From Allohahella marinimesophila (GTDB lineage: Bacteria; Pseudomonadota; Gammaproteobacteria; Pseudomonadales; Oleiphilaceae), in contig NZ_BAABBO010000010.1 in the NCBI RefSeq assembly GCF_039538005.1, positions 124,001 to 188,000 on the forward strand: DNA of 64,000 nt, given 5' to 3'. How positions within the stretch are numbered: the stretch's first letter is position 1; each line of letters opens with the position of its first letter. The notes beneath the pieces were generated by a model. That model was not told the DNA's origin, did not search any database, and worked only from the letters and a program-made list of their open reading frames with translations. Below, one piece after another: positions 54,799-61,602 of the stretch. Made by a program: the position numbers and the translations under genes.

Positions 54799-55437
54799 TT
54801 ACAGGTAGCGTCTCACGTCATTGTAAACACCTTTCCAGACCATCAGCGTCAAGTGCCCTACGCTTGAAGTCTGGCGGCTGTTGCCACACTTTGCGTTGGA
54901 TTGCGGGATGACGATCTCATCGAGGGCCGACCACAGTGACACGTCACAACCACGCCCGGATAATGACTGCAGGAAAGATGAGTTATAACGCATCTCGGAA
55001 CAGGCTGGGCTGAAACAGGCATAAGCCCACGAAGTGCCTTTATGGGGCGTGCCAAGCGTCACCAGCCTGCTGGTCGCTGAAGAGCCGCCCTCGAACACCC
55101 GGTACCAGCGCGAGACCAGACCACCGTTGGAGTGAGCGATGATCTGCGCCTTACGATTGCCGTGATTCGGCCGGATATTATTAATGAAGGATCTCAGTTC
55201 CTTGGCGCTGGTCTTGTTGCTTTTACCCAGGCTGTTGTAACCGAACTTGTATAACGCGCAGGCGGGTGTGCCATCACTCTTGAAGCGGTTAATCATCACA
55301 TCGAACTGGGATTTCCAGCCCGAATAGCCGTGAACGAATACAATAGGGTTGGCGTTGCAAGCTGCATGCGCAGCTCCGGCAAACAGGACGGATGCCAGCA
55401 AAGCCAGCATGGATAGCTTTCTTACGGAGTACTTCAT
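54799..55437 (-). CDS. Secreted lipase, Bacillus LipA-like (class 2)
   Basis: A 212-residue secreted triacylglycerol lipase of the small class-2 type. A signal peptide ends at AAHA. The oxyanion-hole region is PIVFVHGYSG, the nucleophile Ser103 lies in AHSNGG, and Asp173 (ALDEIV) and His195 (SVGHLTL) complete the triad with LipA-like spacing. Six cysteines in the mature chain suggest disulfides, unusual for LipA relatives. ATG 55437 has AAAGGA upstream; the open frame extends to 55539. It leads a set with a foldase and a Lif chaperone, although Lif normally serves larger family I.1/I.2 lipases. Confidence 0.88.
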   Translation of the reverse strand: MKYSVRKLSMLALLASVLFAGAAHAACNANPIVFVHGYSGWKSQFDVMINRFKSDGTPACALYKFGYNSLGKSNKTSAKELRSFINNIRPNHGNRKAQIIAHSNGGLVSRWYRVFEGGSSATSRLVTLGTPHKGTSWAYACFSPACSEMRYNSSFLQSLSGRGCDVSLWSALDEIVIPQSNAKCGNSRQTSSVGHLTLMVWKGVYNDVRRYL

Positions 55438-55642
55438 AGGGTTTTCCTTTCTTATATTTATTGTTTGAACTCTGTTCCAGTGTGCACGGAAGGGTTTTGA
55501 CAGGCCGCAACCGACTTGAACCTCAATCCGCCTGATCAAAATTAGATCAGTTCGGACGCTGCCAGCTACTCCCCTTATGGGGGACAGTGCAACTAACTGT
55601 GACGGCAGTCACAAATATGAAACTCGATGAAAGGTGACGCAT

Positions 55643-55668
55643 AAAAAAACCGGCTCATTGGAGCCGGT
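55643..55668 (-). terminator. Intrinsic terminator of repeat-protein gene 1
   Basis: A perfect 8-bp stem ACCGGCTC/GAGCCGGT with an ATTG loop (55649-55668) is flanked by seven A at 55643-55649, read as U7 on the minus strand. Confidence 0.88.
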
Positions 55669-55703
55669 ACGAAAGCCTGAAAATCTTCTTGTGTGTGCAG
55701 GAC

Positions 55704-55997
55704 TCAGTCAGTGACGGAGCCGAGTGCCACATCGTTGCTATTGGCGATGCCGGTGTTATTCTGAATGACGGCTCCAGTCTTGACGCTGGACTTGAAGCTA
55801 CCACCGACACTGGTCTTCTCGCCGGTCACTGAACCGATAGCCAGCTCATTCTTGTTGGCGATACCGGTGTTCGTTTGAAGAATAACGCCGGATTTCACGT
55901 CAGTCTTGACGTCGCCCTTGACGTCTGCCGCGAGCGCTGATTGGGCGAAACTCGCGACTGCAAGTGAAAGCAATGCTGTTGAGAGGATGTTTTTCAT
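55704..55997 (-). CDS. Secreted 38-residue-repeat protein 1 (amyloid-like)
   Basis: A 97-residue protein: a 23-residue signal peptide (to ALA) and a 74-residue mature chain. After ADVK, the mature chain has two copies of a unit with a 38-residue period; the core reads G-x3-x-x-VK-S/T-G-x-x-x-Q-x-NTGIAN, then N-x3-GSV. The unit is rich in Q, N, G, S, T and V, with alternating polar and hydrophobic positions, as in curlin or other beta-solenoid amyloid repeats. It is nearly identical to the protein at 57024 (7 differences in 74 mature residues). It has its own promoter element (56069-56094) and terminator. I infer a secreted fibre subunit; no function is demonstrated. Confidence 0.8.
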   Translation of the reverse strand: MKNILSTALLSLAVASFAQSALAADVKGDVKTDVKSGVILQTNTGIANKNELAIGSVTGEKTSVGGSFKSSVKTGAVIQNNTGIANSNDVALGSVTD

Positions 55998-56068
55998 GAG
56001 TATACCCCGTAATAATGGATGAGTTGCTTGTGATAGTGCAGTGCGTGTCGCTCTGCCCTATACCCTGA

Positions 56069-56094
56069 TAGAGGGCCAGCATGGACAATCTGAA
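56069..56094 (-). promoter_or_regulatory. Shared 26-base element upstream of repeat-protein gene 1
   Basis: On the minus strand: TTCAG, ten bases, then CTGGCCCTCTA. An A-rich stretch precedes it. Fifteen of 26 positions are identical in all three repeat-protein genes. It lies 71 bases before the start codon and overlaps the first codons of the divergent lipoprotein gene. Confidence 0.6.
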
Positions 56095-56938
56095 CAGTTT
56101 ATTTTTCAGGATTTGTGTGCCTGGTGCCTTGCTGTTGATGCTGACTGCTTGCCAAAGCTCACCTATGGCCGCTTACCGCAATATGCCGAACCTGCACTTT
56201 CAGGTTCTTCAGGGCACTGACTTCAGCCACATGGTGGTGTTGAACGATGCAGCTCTGAGAGCAACAGCGTCGAAGACAATCAGCCGTATTAACGTTTACA
56301 TAGACGGCGACGGTCGCCCCTGGCGGCGTCGAAATAGCATCTCGCTCGACCCGGGCCCGCCAAGAGCGCGCATGATGGCGTTGATGCACCAGGATGACCA
56401 GGCTGCGATCTATCTCGGCCGCCCCTGTTATTATGCTTTGAAAGATGAGGCCTGCTCACCGCGCTGGTGGACGCACTGGCGATATGCGCCGGAGATCGTC
56501 GCCAGTCTGAACTCAGCTCTCGATCACCTCGTCGTCGAGCGGGTCCAGCTGGTTCTGATCGGCCACAGCGGTGGTGGAACGCTGGCCATGTTGATGGCTG
56601 CTAGTCGACATGACGTGAGCGCGGTGATCACGCTGGCAGGCAATCTCGATATACGGCGATGGGCGGAACTCCACGATTATTCACCACTCGAAGGCTCATT
56701 GAATCCAGTCGACTTTCCTCTGCCGGATTCAGTGAGCCAGTTGCACTTTGTTGGCCGACTCGACGAAGTGACGCCGCCGCTGCTATTGGAAGAGGCCCTA
56801 CCCTCACTGACACAGGGCGTAACCCTGCCCTATTTTTATGTCATCGATGAGATAGACCATAGCTGCTGCTGGGAGGCGCATTGGCCGGATATAGTTCGGG
56901 AGGTAGAGGCACGACAACCAGGCACGCTGTCGCGATAG
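56081..56938 (+). CDS. Lipoprotein with alpha/beta-hydrolase fold
   Basis: A 285-residue lipoprotein: signal peptide with lipobox LTAC (Cys23), then an alpha/beta-hydrolase-like domain. The nucleophile elbow is VLIGHSGGGTLAML. A later Asp in FVGRLDEVTPP and the His of DEIDHSCCWE would complete the triad. Two cysteine clusters (CYYALKDEAC and CCW) are present. It resembles lipoproteins annotated as alpha/beta hydrolases with no known substrate. It reads against the two nearly identical repeat-protein genes that flank it, and its first codons overlap the promoter element of the left one. GAGGG precedes the ATG. Confidence 0.8.
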   Translation: MDNLNSLFFRICVPGALLLMLTACQSSPMAAYRNMPNLHFQVLQGTDFSHMVVLNDAALRATASKTISRINVYIDGDGRPWRRRNSISLDPGPPRARMMALMHQDDQAAIYLGRPCYYALKDEACSPRWWTHWRYAPEIVASLNSALDHLVVERVQLVLIGHSGGGTLAMLMAASRHDVSAVITLAGNLDIRRWAELHDYSPLEGSLNPVDFPLPDSVSQLHFVGRLDEVTPPLLLEEALPSLTQGVTLPYFYVIDEIDHSCCWEAHWPDIVREVEARQPGTLSR

Positions 56939-56953
56939 CTGATTCACAAAGAC

Positions 56954-56978
56954 AAAAAGCCCGGACTGGGTCCGGGCT
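56954..56978 (-). terminator. Intrinsic terminator of repeat-protein gene 2
   Basis: An 8-bp stem AGCCCGGA/TCCGGGCT with a CTGGG loop (56958-56978) is preceded by five A at 56954-56958, read as U5 on the minus strand. It may also stop the convergent lipoprotein gene. Confidence 0.82.
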
Positions 56979-57023
56979 GGGGCTTCAGGTGTTGCTGCTT
57001 CTGGTGGAAGCGTCGGTCCTGTC

Positions 57024-57317
57024 TCAGTCGGTTACCGAGCCAAGTGCCACTTCGTTCTTGTTCGCGATACCAGTGTTGTTCTGAATCGTGGCGCCGGTTT
57101 TCACGCTGGACTTGAAGCTCCCGCCAACGCTCGACTTCTCTCCCTTGATTGAACCCATGGCCAATTCGTTCTTGTTCGCAATACCAGTGTTGGTCTGAAG
57201 AATGACGCCCGACTTTACATCAGTCTTGACGTCGCCTTTGACATCTGCCGCCAGAGTCGCCTGCGAAGCTGCAGCAATAGTCATCACGATCAATGAGCTG
57301 GTGAGTATCTTTTTCAT
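57024..57317 (-). CDS. Secreted 38-residue-repeat protein 2 (amyloid-like)
   Basis: A 97-residue paralogue of the proteins at 55704 and 61110, with a 23-residue signal peptide and a 74-residue mature chain of two 38-residue-period repeats (VILQTNTGIANKNELAMGSI and ATIQNNTGIANKNEVALGSV cores). Compared with protein 1 only seven mature residues differ, mostly conservative. ATG 57317 is preferred over 57338 because it gives the same signal-peptide length as its paralogues. It has its own promoter element (57405-57430) and terminator, and lies directly downstream of the CsgG-like operon on the same strand. Confidence 0.8.
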   Translation of the reverse strand: MKKILTSSLIVMTIAAASQATLAADVKGDVKTDVKSGVILQTNTGIANKNELAMGSIKGEKSSVGGSFKSSVKTGATIQNNTGIANKNEVALGSVTD

Positions 57318-57404
57318 CTTGTATTCCTCGTAGTTCATTTTGGTTGAGTAGTGGATATAGCGCTCTGGAATATCAGTTTGTTCCTTCTGTGCGCTATAAC
57401 CAGT

Positions 57405-57430
57405 GAGATGGACGGCGCTGAAAAACTGAA
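57405..57430 (-). promoter_or_regulatory. Shared 26-base element upstream of repeat-protein gene 2
   Basis: On the minus strand: TTCAG, ten bases, then CCGTCCATCTC, preceded by a run of six A. It lies 87 bases before the start codon, just beyond the stop of the GIN-domain gene. A TATAG downstream is shared only with gene 1. Confidence 0.6.
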
Positions 57431-57449
57431 CACACTTTTTTGCAACTTT

Positions 57450-58193
57450 TTATAAATACTCAATGTCGAACGCACCTGAGGCCTGCACTGCCCTCTGCTG
57501 GGGCTGGCCATGCACCTTAAGATCTCCCGCACCCTGAACGCGACCCTGAAGGCTTTTCGCTGCATACACTGCAATATCCCCTGCCCCGATCACTGAGAGC
57601 TGTAGTGTTCCGCACAGTAGTTCAGCCTGGTCAATATCCGCCGAGCCCTGAGCGGCTAGCGAGCATTCACGAACCTTGCCGTTCAGCGAGATATCTGCGG
57701 TCCCGCTCACGGCCAATTCGAAACTGAGACCCTGCAGTCCATCAAAAACCGCATCGGCCGAACTCGAGATGCTTGCCCCCCTGAGACCTGTGCCCGAGAC
57801 CACGAGCTGAAGCGGGCCTGGTCGAGCGCGGTCACTGTCTATGAACAGTGTGCCCGCTCTGACTTCTATGCGTAGCGTCGCCAGTGTCCCGACAGCCCCC
57901 TCGATGTCGATGCTGCTTCTGCCATTCTCGCGATAGAACAGTTCAGCGGGCACACCGAGTTTCAGCCTTGAAAACACGGGCAACGCTTTCGTCTCGCTGA
58001 CGACCTGCCCACCCTGCGCAAATTCATCGCTCCACGTGTTTGACTTGAACACGCCAATCGAACGCTGATTGATATTGCCGTTCCGATCCGCGGTGACGGT
58101 GCTTTCGCTCTGCGCCAACATTGAAAACATGCCCAGCAGAGTGGCACAGGCTGCTGCGGCAGAACGCGGCAGCGGCTTTTTTAACACCTTCAT
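57450..58193 (-). CDS. GIN-domain (DUF2807) exported protein
   Basis: A 247-residue exported protein with a signal peptide and a putative auto-transporter adhesin head GIN domain (DUF2807). After FSRLKLGVPAELFYRE come short repeating strands (LQLVVSGTGLRGASISSSAD, FELAVSGTADISLNGKV, LQLSVIGAGDIAVYAAKSL, GRVQGAGDLKVHG) that fold as a right-handed beta-helix. Such domains are thought to bind surfaces or polysaccharides, but no role is proven. The start overlaps the OmpA-like gene by four bases (ATGA), making it the last gene of the CsgG-like operon. Confidence 0.85.
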   Translation of the reverse strand: MKVLKKPLPRSAAAACATLLGMFSMLAQSESTVTADRNGNINQRSIGVFKSNTWSDEFAQGGQVVSETKALPVFSRLKLGVPAELFYRENGRSSIDIEGAVGTLATLRIEVRAGTLFIDSDRARPGPLQLVVSGTGLRGASISSSADAVFDGLQGLSFELAVSGTADISLNGKVRECSLAAQGSADIDQAELLCGTLQLSVIGAGDIAVYAAKSLQGRVQGAGDLKVHGQPQQRAVQASGAFDIEYL

Positions 58194-58786
58194 TGTGCGA
58201 TGATCGTGACGCGGCGGTTCACGCCACTAGCAGGTGGCGCCCCTTCTATCAGCTGCGACTCGCCTCGACCTTCTGCGCGAATTCTTGTGAACGACAGCTC
58301 GAACTGTTCCAGGAAAAACCTCCGAACCGAGGCCGCTCGCTGCTCGGACAGCTGCAGGTTGTAGGCTTCGTCGCCGATCGCGTCCGTATGGCCTTCCAGG
58401 GTGAATTCGAGGTTCGCCAGCTGATCAGACTCCAGCGCCCCACCGACCGGGAACAGCTGCTTGATGGCCTCTGGCGTCAGTTCAACCGAGTTGAACTCGA
58501 AGTAAACCTCCATCGACAGCGATTTAGCCACCGGCACTTCAGGTAGCTCGGTGCCGCTATACTTTTCCTCTGCATCGCGTTCATGAACCCGCAGACCTCG
58601 TGTCAGAAGGACTGGCATTTTCTCGGGCGCGAGCAGTCGAATCACTTCTTCGCTGCTGATTGGCTGTGTACCCAGATGCACTGTATCAGCAGTGTCAGCC
58701 CAGGACGCACTTGCCAGCGCTGCGGTCATAGCCAGTCCAGCCAGGCCGCTCCAGTGTCGGGATATCGTTCGCATATGATTGCTCAT
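58190..58786 (-). CDS. OmpA-family peptidoglycan-associated protein
   Basis: A 198-residue exported protein with a signal peptide ending near ASASWA, a short N-terminal linker region and a C-terminal OmpA domain (about 100-198). The OmpA signature is VYFEFNSVELTPEA, LEFTLEGHTDAIGDEAYN, LSEQRAASVRRFF and EGRGESQLI, with the peptidoglycan-binding Asp and Arg present. It would tether the export apparatus to the cell wall. AGAGGA supports ATG 58786. It is the fifth gene of the operon that starts with repeat-protein gene 3. Confidence 0.9.
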   Translation of the reverse strand: MSNHMRTISRHWSGLAGLAMTAALASASWADTADTVHLGTQPISSEEVIRLLAPEKMPVLLTRGLRVHERDAEEKYSGTELPEVPVAKSLSMEVYFEFNSVELTPEAIKQLFPVGGALESDQLANLEFTLEGHTDAIGDEAYNLQLSEQRAASVRRFFLEQFELSFTRIRAEGRGESQLIEGAPPASGVNRRVTIIAQ

Positions 58787-58812
58787 GTCGCTGTCCTCTC
58801 GTGTTGTTATGA

Positions 58813-59193
58813 TCAATTTTCCAGTTGTTTGAAAAGACAGAGCGCCGTGCCGGATTCGATCAGCACCACATCGCCCTGCTTCATACCGTCCATTCGTTCA
58901 AAGACTATGCTCTGCTCTGACTTCGACAGCCCTGCCTCATACAGATTGGTTTCCTCGAAGAGCAGGATGCCGTCCTGCCAGCAGCGCAGGTTGGACCGCT
59001 TCTGTCTGTCCTCCTCGGCCACTGTAGGCACTACCACCGTCGATTCTGCTTCGACGATTTCGGCTTCGGCGGACACATCTTCTCGAGGCTCGACTTTGGC
59101 CAGTACCAGCCCAGTCACTGCGAAGCTGAACACCAGAGCAGTCAGCGCATTGCGGGCAATCGAGCTATGCGACCTGAATTGGTTAGATTTCAT
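58813..59193 (-). CDS. Small exported protein of unknown function in the CsgG-like operon
   Basis: A 126-residue exported protein. The N-terminus has a hydrophobic signal or anchor (ALTALVFSFAVTGLVLA), then an acidic stretch (EPREDVSAEAEIVEAES), then about 65 residues with two cysteines (LRCWQDG and GTALCLFK) and beta character. No family recognised. ATG 59193 has AGGAG eight bases upstream; the longer open frame (to 59595) is antisense-like in composition and overlaps the CsgG-like gene. By position it could be a CsgE/CsgF-like accessory factor, but there is no sequence evidence for that. Confidence 0.72.
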   Translation of the reverse strand: MKSNQFRSHSSIARNALTALVFSFAVTGLVLAKVEPREDVSAEAEIVEAESTVVVPTVAEEDRQKRSNLRCWQDGILLFEETNLYEAGLSKSEQSIVFERMDGMKQGDVVLIESGTALCLFKQLEN

Positions 59194-59209
59194 GAGCCTG
59201 ACTCCTGTT

Positions 59210-60748
59210 TCAGATATCGACGGCGAGACTGGCGTCAGCCACCTCACCCTGGCTTGCGAGTGAGAAGCCGTTGCGGACCTCCTCGATCGATTCCACCGGC
59301 AGCGCTTCGAAATCGGTCGATAGCAGGGCCGGCGGCAGGTCGTGATACAGCGTCCTGGCGCTGGCAAAGCAGGTGATTGACTCGGACAGGCCTTCGCTGT
59401 TCGCCATAATGTCGAATGGCATGGCACCGGGTAGTTCCAGCTGAACGTCAGCGGCGAGGAAGTTGTCAGGCGTGAAGCGGTTCGGGAAGAATCGCTGGAT
59501 TTCACCTTCGGCATCCGCGTAGTAGCAGTAGATGTAGGCTGGCCTGCTGACGCTGGCGATGATTGAGATCTTCTCACCAGGGCTGAAGCGATCACGTCCC
59601 GAGAGCGTTCTCAGCTCGAGCCCGATCGGCTCTGCTGCCTTGTTCGCGTCAGCTGCAGGGACTGGGTCTTCTGCATCCCCTGCGCCTTCAGTCACTGGAG
59701 CGGCTATGGAAGCCGGCGGCTGATCATCGGTCGCCTGACTGCCTGTCAGCAGTGCCTCAAAGGTGGCGTAATCGATATAGCCTTTGGTCTCGAGACCGTG
59801 TACGGATTGAAACCGCTCGATGCCGATCTGCAGCGCCTGCCGTTCATCCCCCTGGTCCACCGGATAGTGGCCCCGTGCGATGAGCAGGGAGCGAACGTAG
59901 GCATCGAGTTCGTCATGCGCTCGCATGGCGAAATACCAGTCTTCCATTTCGCGGACGATTTCGGGTGAGTCATCCGGGATATCCACACATTGCCAGTAGG
60001 GTACCTTCACCAGGCGGCCGATGAGTTCGATACTCGCCAGCTCGATCAGATTTCGCAGCGCCTGCACGGTGGCTTCGTTCTTGGCCACCTGAAAGTCGAA
60101 ACTGATGCCTGTTTTCTTTATCGTGGCATCGGTGTCTGCGCCCAGTCCGGATTTAAAGAGGACAACGGCGTTGCTTGACACCACACCGGGAATCACGGAA
60201 AGGTCGCTGGTTCTGAGCACGCTCAGATCCACACCAAGGATAGAGCCTGCAGTGCTGGCAGATGCGCCAAGTCCCCAGTTATCGGCAGCGATCGATCCAC
60301 CGATCTGTTCGCGCACAACACTGCTATCAAGCTGAGAGATAGAGCCCCTGATATCGTACTGTGGGACGACGCTATAAGGGGCCTGTGAGCCGGCAGCGCC
60401 CAGAAAGGCGATGAGATTGCCTGAGTCATTGCCAAAGGAAATCAGCTTCACCGACCGGCTTCGACGCGTCATGTCCGACACGGCCGTGATCAGCATGTCC
60501 TTGGTGCCAGCATTGATCTTGCCTGTCTGATCAGCGAGGTCCTCCACCAGCATGGAAATGTCCCTGACGCCGTATTCGATCATCATGTTGTCCATGCAGC
60601 GCAGGCCTGACGCAAAGTTCGTGATTGACTTGTGAGGCTGGACAGAAGGACCGGTCTGTAGTGCCTTGACCTCTTTATGCACCGTCTCCTGCGTGGCGCA
60701 GGCCGTCAGCATCGTACTGACCAGCAGCGTCCGGGCTATTTTCTTCAT
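59210..60748 (-). CDS. CsgG-like outer-membrane lipoprotein with peptidoglycan-binding and DUF4384 domains
   Basis: A 512-residue lipoprotein (lipobox LTAC, Cys17). Residues about 40-250 resemble CsgG/HfaB, the nonameric curli secretion channel: YDIRGSISQLD, a glycine/alanine-rich stretch, then LGVDLSVLRTSDLSVIPGVV, GISFDFQVAKNEATVQALRN and a C-terminal ELIGRLVKVPYW helix. Residues 275-335 form a PG_binding_1-like helical domain (GIERFQSVHGLETKGYIDYA). Residues 375-470 are a DUF4384 domain (SPGEKISIIASVSRPAYIYC, FFPNRFTPDNFL). CsgG itself is about 277 residues and lacks both extra domains. GGAG precedes the ATG. Third gene of a six-gene operon led by a repeat-protein gene; it probably exports it. 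Confidence 0.85.
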   Translation of the reverse strand: MKKIARTLLVSTMLTACATQETVHKEVKALQTGPSVQPHKSITNFASGLRCMDNMMIEYGVRDISMLVEDLADQTGKINAGTKDMLITAVSDMTRRSRSVKLISFGNDSGNLIAFLGAAGSQAPYSVVPQYDIRGSISQLDSSVVREQIGGSIAADNWGLGASASTAGSILGVDLSVLRTSDLSVIPGVVSSNAVVLFKSGLGADTDATIKKTGISFDFQVAKNEATVQALRNLIELASIELIGRLVKVPYWQCVDIPDDSPEIVREMEDWYFAMRAHDELDAYVRSLLIARGHYPVDQGDERQALQIGIERFQSVHGLETKGYIDYATFEALLTGSQATDDQPPASIAAPVTEGAGDAEDPVPAADANKAAEPIGLELRTLSGRDRFSPGEKISIIASVSRPAYIYCYYADAEGEIQRFFPNRFTPDNFLAADVQLELPGAMPFDIMANSEGLSESITCFASARTLYHDLPPALLSTDFEALPVESIEEVRNGFSLASQGEVADASLAVDI

Positions 60749-60771
60749 GGCTCTGTCTCCACCTCAATTGG

Positions 60772-61086
60772 TTAGCGTCGTGAGCGGCATTGTCCGGCAA
60801 CGTTGATGACGTCGCCCTTGATGACCGTGACGTTCTCGACCTTTCTTCCACCACCTTCCACATTGCCAACATCCAGCGAGCCGCATTCGTTGCGACGCTG
60901 TTGCGAGGCTGCCAGATCCTCCGGCGTCATCTTTGCTTCGAGTGCCCGTTGTTGCGCCAGATGTCGTTGCACCTTGGCGTTGTCGTTGTCATCCAGAAAA
61001 TCTCCGTCAGTTCCCCAGATATCGTCAGCAAGGCAAGAGCCGCTTACCATAATCGTTAGCATCAGTGCGCTGTATAGTTGTTTCAT
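60772..61086 (-). CDS. Small exported protein next to the CsgG-like gene
   Basis: A 103-residue exported protein: signal peptide ending near SGSCLA, a charged helical part (KVQRHLAQQRALEAKMTPED) and a C-terminal strand-rich segment (KVENVTVIKGDVINVAGQCR) with two cysteines. No family recognised. ATG 61086 has GGAG eight bases upstream. It sits between repeat-protein gene 3 and the CsgG-like gene with 23-base gaps on both sides. It may guide, cap or nucleate the repeat protein, but this is speculation from position alone. Confidence 0.75.
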   Translation of the reverse strand: MKQLYSALMLTIMVSGSCLADDIWGTDGDFLDDNDNAKVQRHLAQQRALEAKMTPEDLAASQQRRNECGSLDVGNVEGGGRKVENVTVIKGDVINVAGQCRSRR

Positions 61087-61109
61087 GGCTGTACTCCGTC
61101 TGCTTCTGC

Positions 61110-61403
61110 TCATTCAGTTACTGAGCCGATATTCACCTTGTTCTTGCTGGCGATACCGCTATTGGTCTGTATCACCGCACCCGTGCTGACCGTGGTACTC
61201 ACGCTGCCGGATATCGTCGTATCCTTGCCCGAAACCGATCCGATACTGGCCTCGTTCCTGTTGGCGATACCGGTGTTCTTCTGAATAATGACGCCCGTAC
61301 TGACCTTGGTGTTGACGTCGCCCTTGACCTCGGCTGAACGCGCCTGCTGCATGCTGATCGCCAATGCAGCGATGGCTGCCGTTGCCAGAATGATCCTGTT
61401 CAT
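61110..61403 (-). CDS. Secreted 38-residue-repeat protein 3 (amyloid-like), first gene of the operon
   Basis: A 97-residue protein with a 23-residue signal peptide (to ARS) and a 74-residue mature chain in exactly the same register as proteins 1 and 2. The repeat cores are VIIQKNTGIANRNEASIGSV and AVIQTNSGIASKNKVNIGSV. It is the most divergent copy, which shows which positions are constrained: V-x-S/T-G-V/A-x-I-Q-x-N-T/S-G-I-A-x2-N and GSV. Thr/Ser replace many Lys of copies 1 and 2. GGGGA precedes the ATG. It is followed by the small exported protein and the CsgG-like channel, so it is probably the principal export substrate. Confidence 0.82.
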   Translation of the reverse strand: MNRIILATAAIAALAISMQQARSAEVKGDVNTKVSTGVIIQKNTGIANRNEASIGSVSGKDTTISGSVSTTVSTGAVIQTNSGIASKNKVNIGSVTE

Positions 61404-61455
61404 GTGCTTCCCCTGTATGAGTGCGAATGCCCGAGACTTCGGCTTGCATGTGTAC

Positions 61456-61481
61456 TAGAGGGACAGCCGGCCAAAGCTGAA
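61456..61481 (-). promoter_or_regulatory. Shared 26-base element upstream of the CsgG-like operon
   Basis: On the minus strand: TTCAG, ten bases, then CTGTCCCTCTA, preceded by CAAAAAAA. It lies 52 bases before repeat-protein gene 3. The same element precedes the other two repeat genes although the surrounding leaders differ. Confidence 0.65.
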
Positions 61482-61602
61482 TTGTTTTTTTGCGGATAAT
61501 GAAAGTTTGGAAGCTGGTACTGCCCAGTCACGAGGAGTACATTTGAGACTTGCCACCCGATGTCGAAGCTGTACCGGTGTCCGTATCAGTCAGGATCTGT
61601 TG

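Noticed and set aside
58583..59263. Plus-strand frame of 226 codons opposite the operon
   Set aside because: Overlaps three well-supported genes and shows no domain or ribosome site.
58813..59595. Longer version (to 59595) of the small exported protein
   Set aside because: The extra 135 residues are Ser/Pro/Arg-rich antisense-like text over the CsgG-like gene; ATG 59193 has a proper ribosome site and signal peptide.
55704..61403. Calling the repeat proteins curlin (CsgA/CsgB)
   Set aside because: Period is 38 and not about 22, the S-x5-Q-x-G-x2-N-x-A-x3-Q consensus is not met exactly, and CsgE/F/C/D are absent; only resemblance is claimed.
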